Origin: Rivularia sp. PCC 7116
GTDB taxonomy: Bacteria > Cyanobacteriota > Cyanobacteriia > Cyanobacteriales > Nostocaceae
DNA length: 64,000 nucleotides
NCBI RefSeq assembly: GCF_000316665.1
Contig: NC_019678.1
Coordinates: 8,465,001 to 8,529,000, forward strand
Direction of reading: 5' to 3'
Within the stretch, counting starts at the first letter, position 1. Each line of letters opens with the position of its first letter. Shown here in pieces: positions 1-8,055 of this stretch. The notes below the pieces were generated by a model that searched no databases, had not been told where the DNA came from, and was given only the letters and a program-made list of their open reading frames with translations. Position numbers and translations under genes: made by a program.

Positions 1-749
1 TTTTGTGCTTCCAAGAGCATTTGTGGATTTTTAATATTGGCTAAAATCCAGCTTTCAGTGGCACCCGTTTCCAGAAGCAACCTGCCTGTTTTGGAACTAT
101 CAAATCTTAACCAGGCTAACTCTAAGCCAGACATCCAAGCTGCGATAGGTAATGCTCTATTAGAAAAAATCAAAACACCAGGAATTTTATTTTCCGATGA
201 AATGCCAGCTAAATCTAAAGGAAAAGCCTCACCAAAATCAATATTCCACTCTGGCATATCCGCAAAATCCGCAGCACTCAAGGTCACAAATTGTAATTGT
301 TCTCCCTCCAAAGCATCGGGTAAGCGTTGGGGTAAAGGAGATTCCAATCTGACTGAGGGATTAGTACCTCCTTGGTAACCTGCTTCTTGAGGATAAACTT
401 CATCCATTCGCTGTTGTAGCCATTGGTTTAACGCTAATGTCCGACGACTTGTTTGGGCAGGAATACCAATCTCCTCACAAGCTTTAGTAATCATATTGTT
501 CATTTGACGGCGGAAAAAGCGGATTTTAACCGGTGCTTCTCCTGCTTTACCTATCGCTTCTTGCAACGCAGTTTGCAGCCATACAGAATTCACCGTTGCA
601 CTAGAACAGTATTTAGCGTAGCGAAATAAGGAATCAGTTTTACTGCTGATATCCAAAGGAGTTTCACAAATCAACACTTCCCAAACTTTCTTTTTATTTT
701 CGTCCAAAATCGGACGCGAGTAGTAATCGAGTTCCCAAATGCTGCCCAT
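1..749 (-). CDS. Tab2/Atab2-like RNA-binding protein (DUF1092), partial
   Basis: The reverse strand is open from the ATG at 749 to the window edge, about 249 codons, so the C-terminus is cut off. The start reads MGSIWELDYYSRPILDE, followed by KKVWEVLICETP. This matches the DUF1092 family found across cyanobacteria and plastids. The plant and algal members (Tab2/Atab2) bind RNA and help translate photosystem I or II messages; a similar role here is inferred from the family. A further conserved-looking block, FFRRQMNNMITKACEE, lies near residue 80. The opposite strand also has an open frame at 37-378, but it has no recognisable content and is taken as a shadow. The divergent neighbour is the kinase gene at 1092. 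Recognition is firm; the exact function in bacteria is not established. Confidence 0.88.
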   Translation of the reverse strand, partial: MGSIWELDYYSRPILDENKKKVWEVLICETPLDISSKTDSLFRYAKYCSSATVNSVWLQTALQEAIGKAGEAPVKIRFFRRQMNNMITKACEEIGIPAQTSRRTLALNQWLQQRMDEVYPQEAGYQGGTNPSVRLESPLPQRLPDALEGEQLQFVTLSAADFADMPEWNIDFGEAFPLDLAGISSENKIPGVLIFSNRALPIAAWMSGLELAWLRFDSSKTGRLLLETGATESWILANIKNPQMLLEAQ

Positions 750-1091
750 ATTATGCCGTAATCCCAAAAGCTACTTTATATCTATTTTTTTACTATAGAA
801 CAGGCAGCGATCGCCTTTGGATGATAGTGGGTAATATCCGATAAAAATATCAAAAATAATCTGTATCTAAAGACACTTACGTTTTTGTCATCAGGCATTG
901 GATAATTATCTAATAGTTTTACATTTAAATACAACATTAGGACGTAGATTTTTATTAACTTTCGTCTTAGGAAAGTATGCTCGTTAGTTGAGATATTCTT
1001 TTAAAGAAAGATTAAAACTAAATGATGTCGATTCTTAGTTTGATTGTGGGAATTATAAATAATAAGCAAACTTAGATTAAGGGGTCAAAAG
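750..1091. other. Intergenic region between divergent genes
   Basis: This AT-rich stretch of 342 bases lies between the Tab2-like gene (leftward) and the histidine kinase gene (rightward), so it should hold both promoters. One HIP1 octamer GCGATCGC lies near 808. I see no convincing ORF, RNA gene or clear -35/-10 pair. Confidence 0.5.
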
Positions 1092-3374
1092 ATGCTTTCC
1101 TATACCACCAGTCAACTTTTTGACTTAAATGCGATTGTAAAAGCTTCGGAAGCTATACAAAGCGAAATGGATATAGAAAATCTACCTAGTGCAGCATTAG
1201 AAATTATTTTAGAAACAGCCAGCGCTCAAAAGGGTTGTTTAATTCTAGAAAAAGACCAGCAATTATTTATAGAAGCGATAAAGAATAACGAAGATAGCAA
1301 CAAAATAATCGCAAAATCAATGCCCGTTGCTACTTGCGTTGATATACCTCAAGAAATCATTAATCATGCAATCATTTTTCAAGAAAGTATAGTTATTCAG
1401 AACGCCACAGATTCTATTTATAGCCATGATATTTATATTGAGCGCCATAAATCTAAATCTATTTTATGTATACCAATAAATTTTCAAAGCAAATTTATTG
1501 GTATTATTTATTTGGAGAATACTCTTAAAACCAATGCATTTACACTGTTCAAACAAGAAACTATTAAAATTCTTGTTTCTCAAGTTGCGATCGCAGTCAA
1601 AAATGCTCGTTTATTTGCTAGCGAACAAGAAAAATCACGCATCCTGAAATTTAGAACCGAAATCGATTCAAATCTAGCAAGAAGCAGCGATTTACAGCAA
1701 ATGCTGCAAAAATGTACGGAGATTATGCTTTCTTATCTAGATATGGCATTTGTGAGAATTTGGATTCATAATCCCCAAGAAAAAGTTTTAAAATTACAAG
1801 CAAGTGCTGGTATGTATACGCATATAGACGGTTCTCACAGTCGCATACCAGTAGGCAAATATAAAATAGGTTTAATTGCTACAGAAAATAAACCCCATAT
1901 TACTAATTCGGTTCAAACTGATGCAAGAATAAGTGATAAGCAATGGGCTATTCGCGAAGGAATGGTAGCTTTTGCTGGATATCCATTAATTGCTGATTCG
2001 GAACTTATGGGTGTTGTAGCAATGTTTTCTAAGCAAACTATCAGTCAAAGTGTTCTTGATGTACTAAGTTTCATCGCCAAAGAAATTGCTACTGCTATAA
2101 AACGTAAAAATATAGAAGAAGCTTTACAACAACAAGAACAACAATACCGCAGCATTTTTGAAACAGTGAATGATGGATTATCAATATTTGATTTAGAAAC
2201 TGGTAAGGCAGTTGCTGTAAATCCGACATTATGTCAAATGTATGGTTATTCGAGTGAAGAATTTATAACTCTAAATGCTTCTGATTACATTCACTCAGAT
2301 TGTCTTTATCTATTTGATGATTTTGTTGTAACTATAAAATCTGGTGAGGATTTTTCTTGCCAAGCCGTTGTTATCCATAAAAACGGTACGCTGTTTGATA
2401 TCGAGATCAAAGCTACATCTTTCATTTACAATGGTAAACTTCATGCACTGGTAATTGCGCGAGATATTCGCGAACGCAATCAAGCACAACAAGCTTTAAA
2501 ACAGCGCACTCGGGAATTAGAACAAGCTTTAGTGCAGTTACAATCGACTCAATCGCAACTAATACAAACTGAAAAAATCTCTCAACTCGGGCAATTAGTT
2601 GCTGGTGTTGCTCACGAAGTAAATAACCCAGTCAGTTTTATTTCCGGCAACTTATCCCATGCCGAAAATTATACAAAAGATTTATTTGGCTTACTAAATT
2701 TATATCAACAGGAATTTCCAAGTCCAGGAGATACTATCGAAGAAGAAATTGAAGCAATCGATTTAGAATACCTAGCCGAAGATTTGCCTAAAATGATTTC
2801 TTCGATGAAATTAGGAACTGACCGTATTAAAGATATTATGTTGTCGTTACGCAATTATTCGCGTACTAGTTCCGATGAGAAAAAGGCTGTTAATTTACAT
2901 GAAGGTCTCGATACTACCTTAATGATTTTATCTCATCGTCTTAAGGCTAAACCGCAACGTCCGGCAATTCAAATTGTCAAAAATTATGCCGAACTACCTT
3001 TAGTTGAATGCTATTACGGTCAAATAAACCAAGTATTTATGAATTTGATTTCTAATGCTGTTGATGCTTTGGATGAATCGAATCAAGGGAAAACCTATGA
3101 AGAAGTGAGTCAAAACCCGAATATGATTACAATCACTACCGAAAAAGATGATAGCTGGGCAACTATAATTATTGCAGACAATGGAACCGGAATTCCTCTA
3201 CAAATCAAAGAAAAGTTATTCGATGCCTTTTTCACAACTAAAGTCGAAGGAAAAGGAACTGGTTTGGGATTATCGATTAGCTATCAAATTATCACCCAAA
3301 AGCACGGCGGTACTTTAGATTGTATTACCTCACCAGGAAACGGGGCTAGATTTATAATTAAAATTCCAGTTTAA
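1092..3374 (+). CDS. GAF-GAF-PAS sensor histidine kinase
   Basis: A soluble two-component sensor kinase of 760 residues with no membrane segment. Domains in order: GAF at about 20-170, second GAF at about 195-335, PAS at about 352-470, a short coiled coil, then the kinase core. The phosphoacceptor His is near residue 510 in GVAHEVNNPVSFI. The ATPase motifs follow: N box (NLISNAVDAL), G1 (DNGTGIP) and G2 (GTGLGLSI). The N-terminus (QLFDLNAIVKASEAI) resembles the linker that follows the AAA-ATPase in the giant Ser/Thr kinase-AAA-GAF-histidine kinases of filamentous cyanobacteria, so this may be a detached C-terminal half. No response regulator gene is adjacent. The ligand is unknown; GAF domains without visible bilin cysteines argue against a photoreceptor, but I did not align them. 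Confidence 0.92.
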   Translation: MLSYTTSQLFDLNAIVKASEAIQSEMDIENLPSAALEIILETASAQKGCLILEKDQQLFIEAIKNNEDSNKIIAKSMPVATCVDIPQEIINHAIIFQESIVIQNATDSIYSHDIYIERHKSKSILCIPINFQSKFIGIIYLENTLKTNAFTLFKQETIKILVSQVAIAVKNARLFASEQEKSRILKFRTEIDSNLARSSDLQQMLQKCTEIMLSYLDMAFVRIWIHNPQEKVLKLQASAGMYTHIDGSHSRIPVGKYKIGLIATENKPHITNSVQTDARISDKQWAIREGMVAFAGYPLIADSELMGVVAMFSKQTISQSVLDVLSFIAKEIATAIKRKNIEEALQQQEQQYRSIFETVNDGLSIFDLETGKAVAVNPTLCQMYGYSSEEFITLNASDYIHSDCLYLFDDFVVTIKSGEDFSCQAVVIHKNGTLFDIEIKATSFIYNGKLHALVIARDIRERNQAQQALKQRTRELEQALVQLQSTQSQLIQTEKISQLGQLVAGVAHEVNNPVSFISGNLSHAENYTKDLFGLLNLYQQEFPSPGDTIEEEIEAIDLEYLAEDLPKMISSMKLGTDRIKDIMLSLRNYSRTSSDEKKAVNLHEGLDTTLMILSHRLKAKPQRPAIQIVKNYAELPLVECYYGQINQVFMNLISNAVDALDESNQGKTYEEVSQNPNMITITTEKDDSWATIIIADNGTGIPLQIKEKLFDAFFTTKVEGKGTGLGLSISYQIITQKHGGTLDCITSPGNGARFIIKIPV

Positions 3375-3761
3375 TATTCTCATTCATCAGTTACAAAAAA
3401 ATCTTCATGCTAGTTTAGTAGACCAAAATTAAAAAACTCTTTTATACCCGATGAATATTTATAACTCCAAGAAAAAACCAAACTAATAAAACTGGATTTT
3501 ACATTTTGCACCACCGTCAGAAACTGGGTTTATTTTTCGTTTAATAATGCAATCAACATATTTCACGAAAATAAACCTAATAGTTCTTTTGATTTATTCT
3601 AAGGGGTGTATAGAAAACATAAAAAATTATTCTACCCCCTCCACCCTCTCTTCCCCCTCCTCATGCTTCCCGGTTAACATTTATGATCTAGGATAGCCGC
3701 AGCTTAAAGTAATATGGTAACGGTAAAATAATCTTTATTTGCCCAGCATCCTTCGATTTTT
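3375..3761. other. Intergenic region, no gene seen
   Basis: These 387 bases contain a CT-rich stretch (about 3631-3660) of the kind common between genes here. No ORF, RNA or clear terminator hairpin was recognised. The promoter of the downstream ycf23-like gene presumably lies in the last 100 bases. Confidence 0.45.
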
Positions 3762-4505
3762 ATGATTATGAATTCTACACTAGAACGTGCATTTACCAAT
3801 CGTCGCGTACTTAAAGTCATCAGCGGCTTGAATAACTTTGATACTAACCGAGTTGCTGCAACCGTGAAAGCTGCACACCAAGGTGGTGCAACTTTTCTTG
3901 ATATCGCAGCTGATGCTGAACTGGTAAAAATGGCAAAAAAATTAACCGATCTGCCAATATGTGTATCGGCTGTAGAACCCGAAAAATTTCTCAAAGCAGT
4001 TGCATCTGGTGCTGACTTAATCGAAATTGGTAATTTCGATTCTTTCTACGCTCAAGGAATTAGATTTGAAGCCTCCGAAGTTTTAGCATTAACAAAGCAA
4101 ACCCGCGCATTACTTCCTAGAATTACCCTTTCCGTTACCGTTCCCCATATTCTGACATTAGATCGACAGGTACAGTTAGCCGAAGAATTAGTAAAAGCAG
4201 GTGCGGATATTATTCAAACAGAAGGTGGTACCAGCAGCAAACCTCAAAATGCAGGTACTTTAGGATTAATTGAAAAAGCATCTCCGACATTAGCGGCAGC
4301 TTACGAAATTTCTCGCGCTGTTTCGGTTCCCGTACTCTGCGCTTCGGGTATTTCTAGCGTTACCGCACCCTTAGCAATTGCTGCTGGTGCTGCTGGTGTT
4401 GGAGTGGGTTCGGCAATCAACCAGCTGTCGAGTGAAGTTGCCATGATTGCTGCTGTACGTAGTTTAGTTGAAGCGATTCAGACAGAAAAGAAGGTTTTGA
4501 GCTAG
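3762..4505 (+). CDS. ycf23: Ycf23/DUF561 family protein
   Basis: A 247-residue protein of the DUF561 family, present in nearly all cyanobacteria and encoded as ycf23 in red-algal plastids. The pattern of alternating hydrophobic strands and Gly-rich loops (GGATFLDIAA, GADIIQTEGG, VPVLCASGIS, GAAGVGVGSAI) is that of a TIM-barrel phosphate-binding enzyme. The C-terminal GVGVGSAI loop looks like a standard phosphate-binding site. No enzymatic activity is established for the family. Start: ATG at 3762, or the second ATG two codons later (3768), which gives MNSTLERAF and is equally plausible. The gene converges on the aminotransferase gene at 4649, with inverted repeats between them. Confidence 0.88.
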   Translation: MIMNSTLERAFTNRRVLKVISGLNNFDTNRVAATVKAAHQGGATFLDIAADAELVKMAKKLTDLPICVSAVEPEKFLKAVASGADLIEIGNFDSFYAQGIRFEASEVLALTKQTRALLPRITLSVTVPHILTLDRQVQLAEELVKAGADIIQTEGGTSSKPQNAGTLGLIEKASPTLAAAYEISRAVSVPVLCASGISSVTAPLAIAAGAAGVGVGSAINQLSSEVAMIAAVRSLVEAIQTEKKVLS

Positions 4506-4536
4506 ATAAGTAGTTCAACATAATTGATTACACAAT

Positions 4537-4584
4537 GTCATTGCGAGTTGAATGGAGTGAAACGTAGCATTCACTCGCAATGAC
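4537..4584. repeat. Palindromic intergenic repeat (GTCATTGCGAGT type)
   Basis: A 12-bp inverted repeat, GTCATTGCGAGT (4537-4548) and ACTCGCAATGAC (4573-4584), encloses 24 bases with GAGTGAAACG. A related sequence occurs in opposite orientation at 60131-60182 and a fragment at 40807-40819, so this is a dispersed REP-like element. It could also act as a terminator for the upstream gene. Confidence 0.7.
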
Positions 4585-4616
4585 GGTAAATATTTGTATT
4601 TACCCACTTAATCTGT

Positions 4617-4641
4617 AGAGACGTAGCATTACTACGTCTCT
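4617..4641. terminator. Hairpin between convergent genes
   Basis: A perfect 10-bp stem, AGAGACGTAG and CTACGTCTCT, encloses a CATTA loop between the ends of the ycf23-like and aminotransferase genes. A related sequence (GAGAGGTAGCAATGCTACGTCTC) occurs after the gene ending at 18820, so this is a repeated element. There is only a weak T-run (TAAATTGTTTAA) after it, so a bidirectional terminator role is inferred. Confidence 0.55.
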
Positions 4642-4648
4642 AAATTGT

Positions 4649-5773
4649 TTAACCCATGACTTTCTTGATGCTATAAACTACCCGATCTTGCTGTTCTTCA
4701 GATAATTCTGGGAACATTGGTAAAGATAAAACTTCGTTGCAAGCTTGTTCTGCTACCGGTAATTGTCCCGGTTGATAACCCAGACTTTGATAAACTGGCT
4801 GTAAATGTAAAGGACGAGGATAGTAAATTGCTGTATTTACACCTTTTTCTTTTAGCCGATGGTGTAATAAATCTCTTCTACCATTCTTAACCCGGATGGT
4901 GTACTGATTCCAGACTCCGGTACCTCCAGACAATTCTTCAGGAGTTACGATACCCGGAACTTTACTAAGTAGTTCGTGGTAGCGAGCAGCTATTTTCTGT
5001 CTTTGTTGGTTCCAAACATCTAAATAACGCAATTTAATTAGCAAAATAGCTGCTTGAATAGAATCTAATCTGCTATTTACACCAATTTCTTCGTAGTGGT
5101 ATTTGCTTTTTTGACCGTGGTCTTTTAAGACTCGCAATTTTTGAGCTATTTCTGCATTATTGATGGTAATTGCACCACCATCACCGCATCCGCCTAAATT
5201 TTTTGTCGGATAAAAGCTGAAGCAACCGATATCTCCGATACTTCCTACTTTTTGCTTATCCCACATTGCTCCGGTTGACTGAGCGCAATCTTCTATTACT
5301 AACAAGTTGTTGGCTTTAGCTATTGCCATTAAGGATGTCATATCCACCGGTTGTCCGAACAAATGAACCGGAATAATAGCTTTAGTTGATGGTGTTATCG
5401 CTGCTGCTACTTGCTGTAAATCCAAATTGAAAGTAGCTGCATCAATATCCACGAATACAGGCTTTGCACCTACTGCACTAATAGTTTCACAAGTTGCCAC
5501 AAAGGTGAAAGGTGTAGTAATGACCTCATCACCCGCACCGATATTGTAAGCTCTTAAAGCTAAATAAAGAGCATCCGTACCAGAATTACAGGCTACACAT
5601 TCGCTGACATTCGTATGAGCCGCTAGATTTTGTTCTAATTCTTCAACTAAAGGACCACCAATATAACGCCCTGAAGATAGAACATTTAAAACTGCCTCGC
5701 TAACTTCTGCTGCGATTGTAGAATATTGCTGTTTGTTATCAAAAGCTGGAATAGAATCTACACTTTGGATCAT
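4649..5773 (-). CDS. DegT/DnrJ/EryC1/StrS-type sugar aminotransferase
   Basis: A PLP-dependent aminotransferase of 374 residues, a normal family length. These enzymes transaminate keto-sugar nucleotides for O-antigen, exopolysaccharide or antibiotic sugars. Visible motifs are the N-terminal glycine loop SGRYIGGP, the cofactor pocket NSGTDALYLAL, the aspartate of VIEDCAQSTGA that contacts the pyridine nitrogen, and the Schiff-base lysine in FYPTKNLGGCGDGG. The C-terminal part (YYPRPLHLQPVY) is also typical. The gene stands alone here, about 30 kb from the polysaccharide locus, so the sugar substrate cannot be named. Start MIQSVDSIPAF is the only good ATG. Confidence 0.93.
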   Translation of the reverse strand: MIQSVDSIPAFDNKQQYSTIAAEVSEAVLNVLSSGRYIGGPLVEELEQNLAAHTNVSECVACNSGTDALYLALRAYNIGAGDEVITTPFTFVATCETISAVGAKPVFVDIDAATFNLDLQQVAAAITPSTKAIIPVHLFGQPVDMTSLMAIAKANNLLVIEDCAQSTGAMWDKQKVGSIGDIGCFSFYPTKNLGGCGDGGAITINNAEIAQKLRVLKDHGQKSKYHYEEIGVNSRLDSIQAAILLIKLRYLDVWNQQRQKIAARYHELLSKVPGIVTPEELSGGTGVWNQYTIRVKNGRRDLLHHRLKEKGVNTAIYYPRPLHLQPVYQSLGYQPGQLPVAEQACNEVLSLPMFPELSEEQQDRVVYSIKKVMG

Positions 5774-6082
5774 GAGTTTTGTTATATAAATATCGATGAT
5801 AGTGCTGAATGACTTGTTAAATTTTGAATCATACTTAGTGTTTTATACTGTCGCCCATAATACCCCATCACCAAGAGTTTCACTTAATTATCGGCAATAT
5901 AACATCTTAGTTATATGATGTTCTAAAATGTTTGATTTCGTATATTGATACATCGGTTTGCTAACTGCATCGGAAAAGAAATGTAATATTTTGAAGAATA
6001 AGTACTTAAAATCAAACCCGATGTAGTGAATCGATATTAATTGATAGTGACAAAATAGAAGTAATTTCAATAATTAATTTCA
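5774..6082. other. Divergent intergenic region
   Basis: These 309 AT-rich bases separate the leftward aminotransferase gene from the rightward permease gene and should hold both promoters. I see no gene, repeat or recognisable operator. Confidence 0.45.
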
Positions 6083-6883
6083 ATGTCAGAATTGATAGAA
6101 CTAGATTTTTTAGACTTGGCTATTGCAATAGGATTAATGGCTATAGCAATTGGTTTATCTATTTGGCAAAAAATCGGGCTGGAACTAAATTTAGCTTTTG
6201 CCACCGTCAGAACTATACTCCAGTTGCTAGTTTTGGGATACATTTTAGACTTCGTTCTTGCTTTAAATAATTTATGGGCTGTTTTGGCGATTTTAGCAGT
6301 AATGCTGACTCTTGCGGCAGTTGTCGCCAAAAATCGCATTACTCAAAAAATGCCGAGAATTTTGCCTTTGGTGTGGGGTTCCATGTTCTTGAGTACTGCA
6401 TTTACCTTAATCTACGCAACTTTTTTGATAATCCAACCCGATAGATGGTTCCAACCGCAGTACGTGATTCCCCTAGCTGGAGTTGTATTGGGTAATGCCA
6501 TGAATGCAGCCGCGATCGCAGGAGAGCGTTTTGTCAGTACAATCAATGCCAGCCATACTGAAATCGAAACTCATTTGAGCTTGGGAGCAACTCCGCAACA
6601 AGCTATCAAGCAGTATAAAAAAGATTCAATCCGTGCTGGTTTGATTCCTACTATCAATCAAATGATGATAATCGGAATGGTAACAATACCCGGATTCATG
6701 AGTGGATTAATAATTAGTGGGGTTGATTACGACAAACAACCATTTCAAGTTGCAGCAGAAGCCGCATCATACCAAATTTTACTGATGTTTATGGTAGCAC
6801 TCAGCAACCTATTAACAACAATTGTGCTTACTAAAGCTCTTTCTCATCAGTTTTTTAACAAAGAAGCGCAATTAATCGGGTAG
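6083..6883 (+). CDS. fetB: FetB-like ABC transporter permease (UPF0014)
   Basis: An integral membrane protein of 266 residues with about six to seven hydrophobic segments, the normal size for UPF0014/FetB. In E. coli, FetB pairs with the ATPase FetA and is implicated in iron export under oxidative stress. Family signatures seen are ATVRTILQLLVLGY near residue 40, PLAGVVLGNAMNAAAI near 130, and the cytoplasmic loop LSLGATPQQA followed by GLIPTINQMMIIGMVTIPGFMSG. The last block is the ATPase-coupling region and is nearly invariant. No FetA-type ATPase gene lies next to it in this window, so its partner must be encoded elsewhere. The metal substrate is inferred from the family only. Confidence 0.88.
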   Translation: MSELIELDFLDLAIAIGLMAIAIGLSIWQKIGLELNLAFATVRTILQLLVLGYILDFVLALNNLWAVLAILAVMLTLAAVVAKNRITQKMPRILPLVWGSMFLSTAFTLIYATFLIIQPDRWFQPQYVIPLAGVVLGNAMNAAAIAGERFVSTINASHTEIETHLSLGATPQQAIKQYKKDSIRAGLIPTINQMMIIGMVTIPGFMSGLIISGVDYDKQPFQVAAEAASYQILLMFMVALSNLLTTIVLTKALSHQFFNKEAQLIG

Positions 6884-6918
6884 AAATTAAGATAGATAGT
6901 TCTATTTCTTCAATTACC

Positions 6919-7004
6919 AGTGAACAGTGAACAGTGAACAGTTATCGTCAATTTCCCATGCCCAATTACCAATTACCAATTACCAATTACCAATTACCAA
7001 TTAC
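6919..7004. repeat. 7-bp short tandem repeats (STRR)
   Basis: Two heptamer arrays lie back to back: about three copies of TGAACAG (6921-6941) and about six of CCAATTA (6963-7004). Such heptamer STRRs are known in heterocystous cyanobacteria. The second array runs into the deformylase gene: its TTA at 7001-7003 is the TAA stop codon read on the minus strand. Confidence 0.9.
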
Positions 7005-7468
7005 CTATCAATAAAAAGAATTCCATTCAAATGGTCGATTTCATGTTGAACAAGAATCGACAGCATTCCATCACCATCAAGAGTAAAAGGATGATTTTCT
7101 CGATTTACAGCCTTTAATCTGATATTATTAAAGCGTTTAACTGTTTCTCGTCTTCCTGGAAAACTTAAGCATCCTTCGCTGGAGTCAATAAGATTTTCTT
7201 GATGCTCTATTTCGGGATTCACGATACACAATATATCTTCAGGTTGATAATTTTTGCTTTTATTTCCTGCAATACGTTTCTTATTTAAAACAAATACCCG
7301 CTTCAATTCTCCAATTTGAGGCGCAGCTAATCCCATAGAATCCTCTGCAAGCATAGTATCAATCAAATCTTCAACCAAAACTTGCAAGCCTGAATCAAAA
7401 ACATCAATTTTACTTGATACTTCTCTAAGCAAAGAATTGGGATGATAAACGAGAGGTTTAACAACCAT
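7001..7468 (-). CDS. def: Peptide deformylase
   Basis: A metalloenzyme that removes the formyl group from the initiator Met of new proteins. All three family motifs are present: GLAAPQIG (about residues 47-54), EGCLSFPG with the metal-binding Cys (about 98-105), and QHEIDHLNG with the two metal-binding His and the catalytic Glu. At 155 residues it is shorter than most housekeeping deformylases (165-190), ending soon after GILFIDR. The last codons run into a 7-bp repeat array that provides the stop. It lies 34 bases after a small zinc-ribbon gene on the same strand, probably one transcription unit. Cyanobacteria often have more than one deformylase; whether this is the main one cannot be told. 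Confidence 0.95.
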   Translation of the reverse strand: MVVKPLVYHPNSLLREVSSKIDVFDSGLQVLVEDLIDTMLAEDSMGLAAPQIGELKRVFVLNKKRIAGNKSKNYQPEDILCIVNPEIEHQENLIDSSEGCLSFPGRRETVKRFNNIRLKAVNRENHPFTLDGDGMLSILVQHEIDHLNGILFIDR

Positions 7469-7502
7469 ATAATTTACTATAAATATTCTTTATAACAGCA
7501 AC

Positions 7503-7763
7503 TTACCATTTACCATCCGGACATTCGGAAGTTTCAATATTTGCCTTTACCAACATGAAACATCCACATAAAGTACAGCGCTTAGCTTCTGCATTATACT
7601 TTTCACAATTAGAACAAATTTCTAATCTTTCTTCGACTTTACTGTTGTGAGCAAGAACTCTATCCCCACACAATCCCTGTTTTGCTGTTTTAAAAGCTTC
7701 CGAAAAAAGGTTCTGCAACATTTTTGAGTTGCTTGGATAACTTGGTGGCGATGAATTGCTCAT
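7503..7763 (-). CDS. Small zinc-ribbon protein
   Basis: A protein of 86 residues whose C-terminal half carries paired cysteines: CSNCEKY, then CTLCGCFM about eleven residues later, then SECPDGKW at the very end. The spacing suggests one zinc ribbon with an extra Cys pair. Similar short proteins with CGCFM...KA...CP..KW are, as I recall, frequent in bacteriophages and scattered in bacteria, usually without known function. It sits upstream of and in line with the deformylase gene, 34 bases apart. Deformylase genes are themselves carried by cyanophages, so the pair may have a phage origin; that is inference. Start: ATG at 7763 (MSNSSPPSYP). Confidence 0.75.
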   Translation of the reverse strand: MSNSSPPSYPSNSKMLQNLFSEAFKTAKQGLCGDRVLAHNSKVEERLEICSNCEKYNAEAKRCTLCGCFMLVKANIETSECPDGKW

Positions 7764-8009
7764 AATATTGCTCCTGCCATCTTAAAAAGAATTCCCAACA
7801 AATCATAACATCTCATTCTATTAATGGATGGGTTGAAGCCGGAGAAAGAGAAATTTTTTATTTTTATACAAAAAAATACTTAGATAGCAGTAATAATAGT
7901 GCCATCTTTAACTTTTATGATTGCTTAAAGTCCGATTAAATTTCAGATAATCTTGGTTAAGGTTACATTTTGCGCCAATAATTTAGAAGCGTAATCTATA
8001 GACATTAGC

Positions 8010-8028
8010 TCCCAGGCTAAACCTGGGA
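8010..8028. repeat. Small hairpin repeat (TCCCAGG/CCTGGGA)
   Basis: A 7-bp inverted repeat TCCCAGG-CTAAA-CCTGGGA lies 28 bases beyond the stop of the minus-strand gene at 8056. A half copy (TTCCCAGGCTAAA) occurs near 59803. It lacks a T-run, so a terminator role is uncertain. Confidence 0.5.
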
Positions 8029-8055
8029 ACTACAACATAATCAAATATGTTAGGT

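Noticed and set aside
37-378. 113-codon plus-strand frame
   Set aside because: It is antisense to a well-recognised Tab2-like gene and has no recognisable content.
4537-4641. Possible CRISPR array from repeated hairpins
   Set aside because: The two hairpins differ in sequence and there are no regularly spaced identical repeats; they are dispersed elements.
6921-7004. Possible CRISPR array from tandem repeats
   Set aside because: The units are 7 bp and contiguous without spacers, so they are STRRs.
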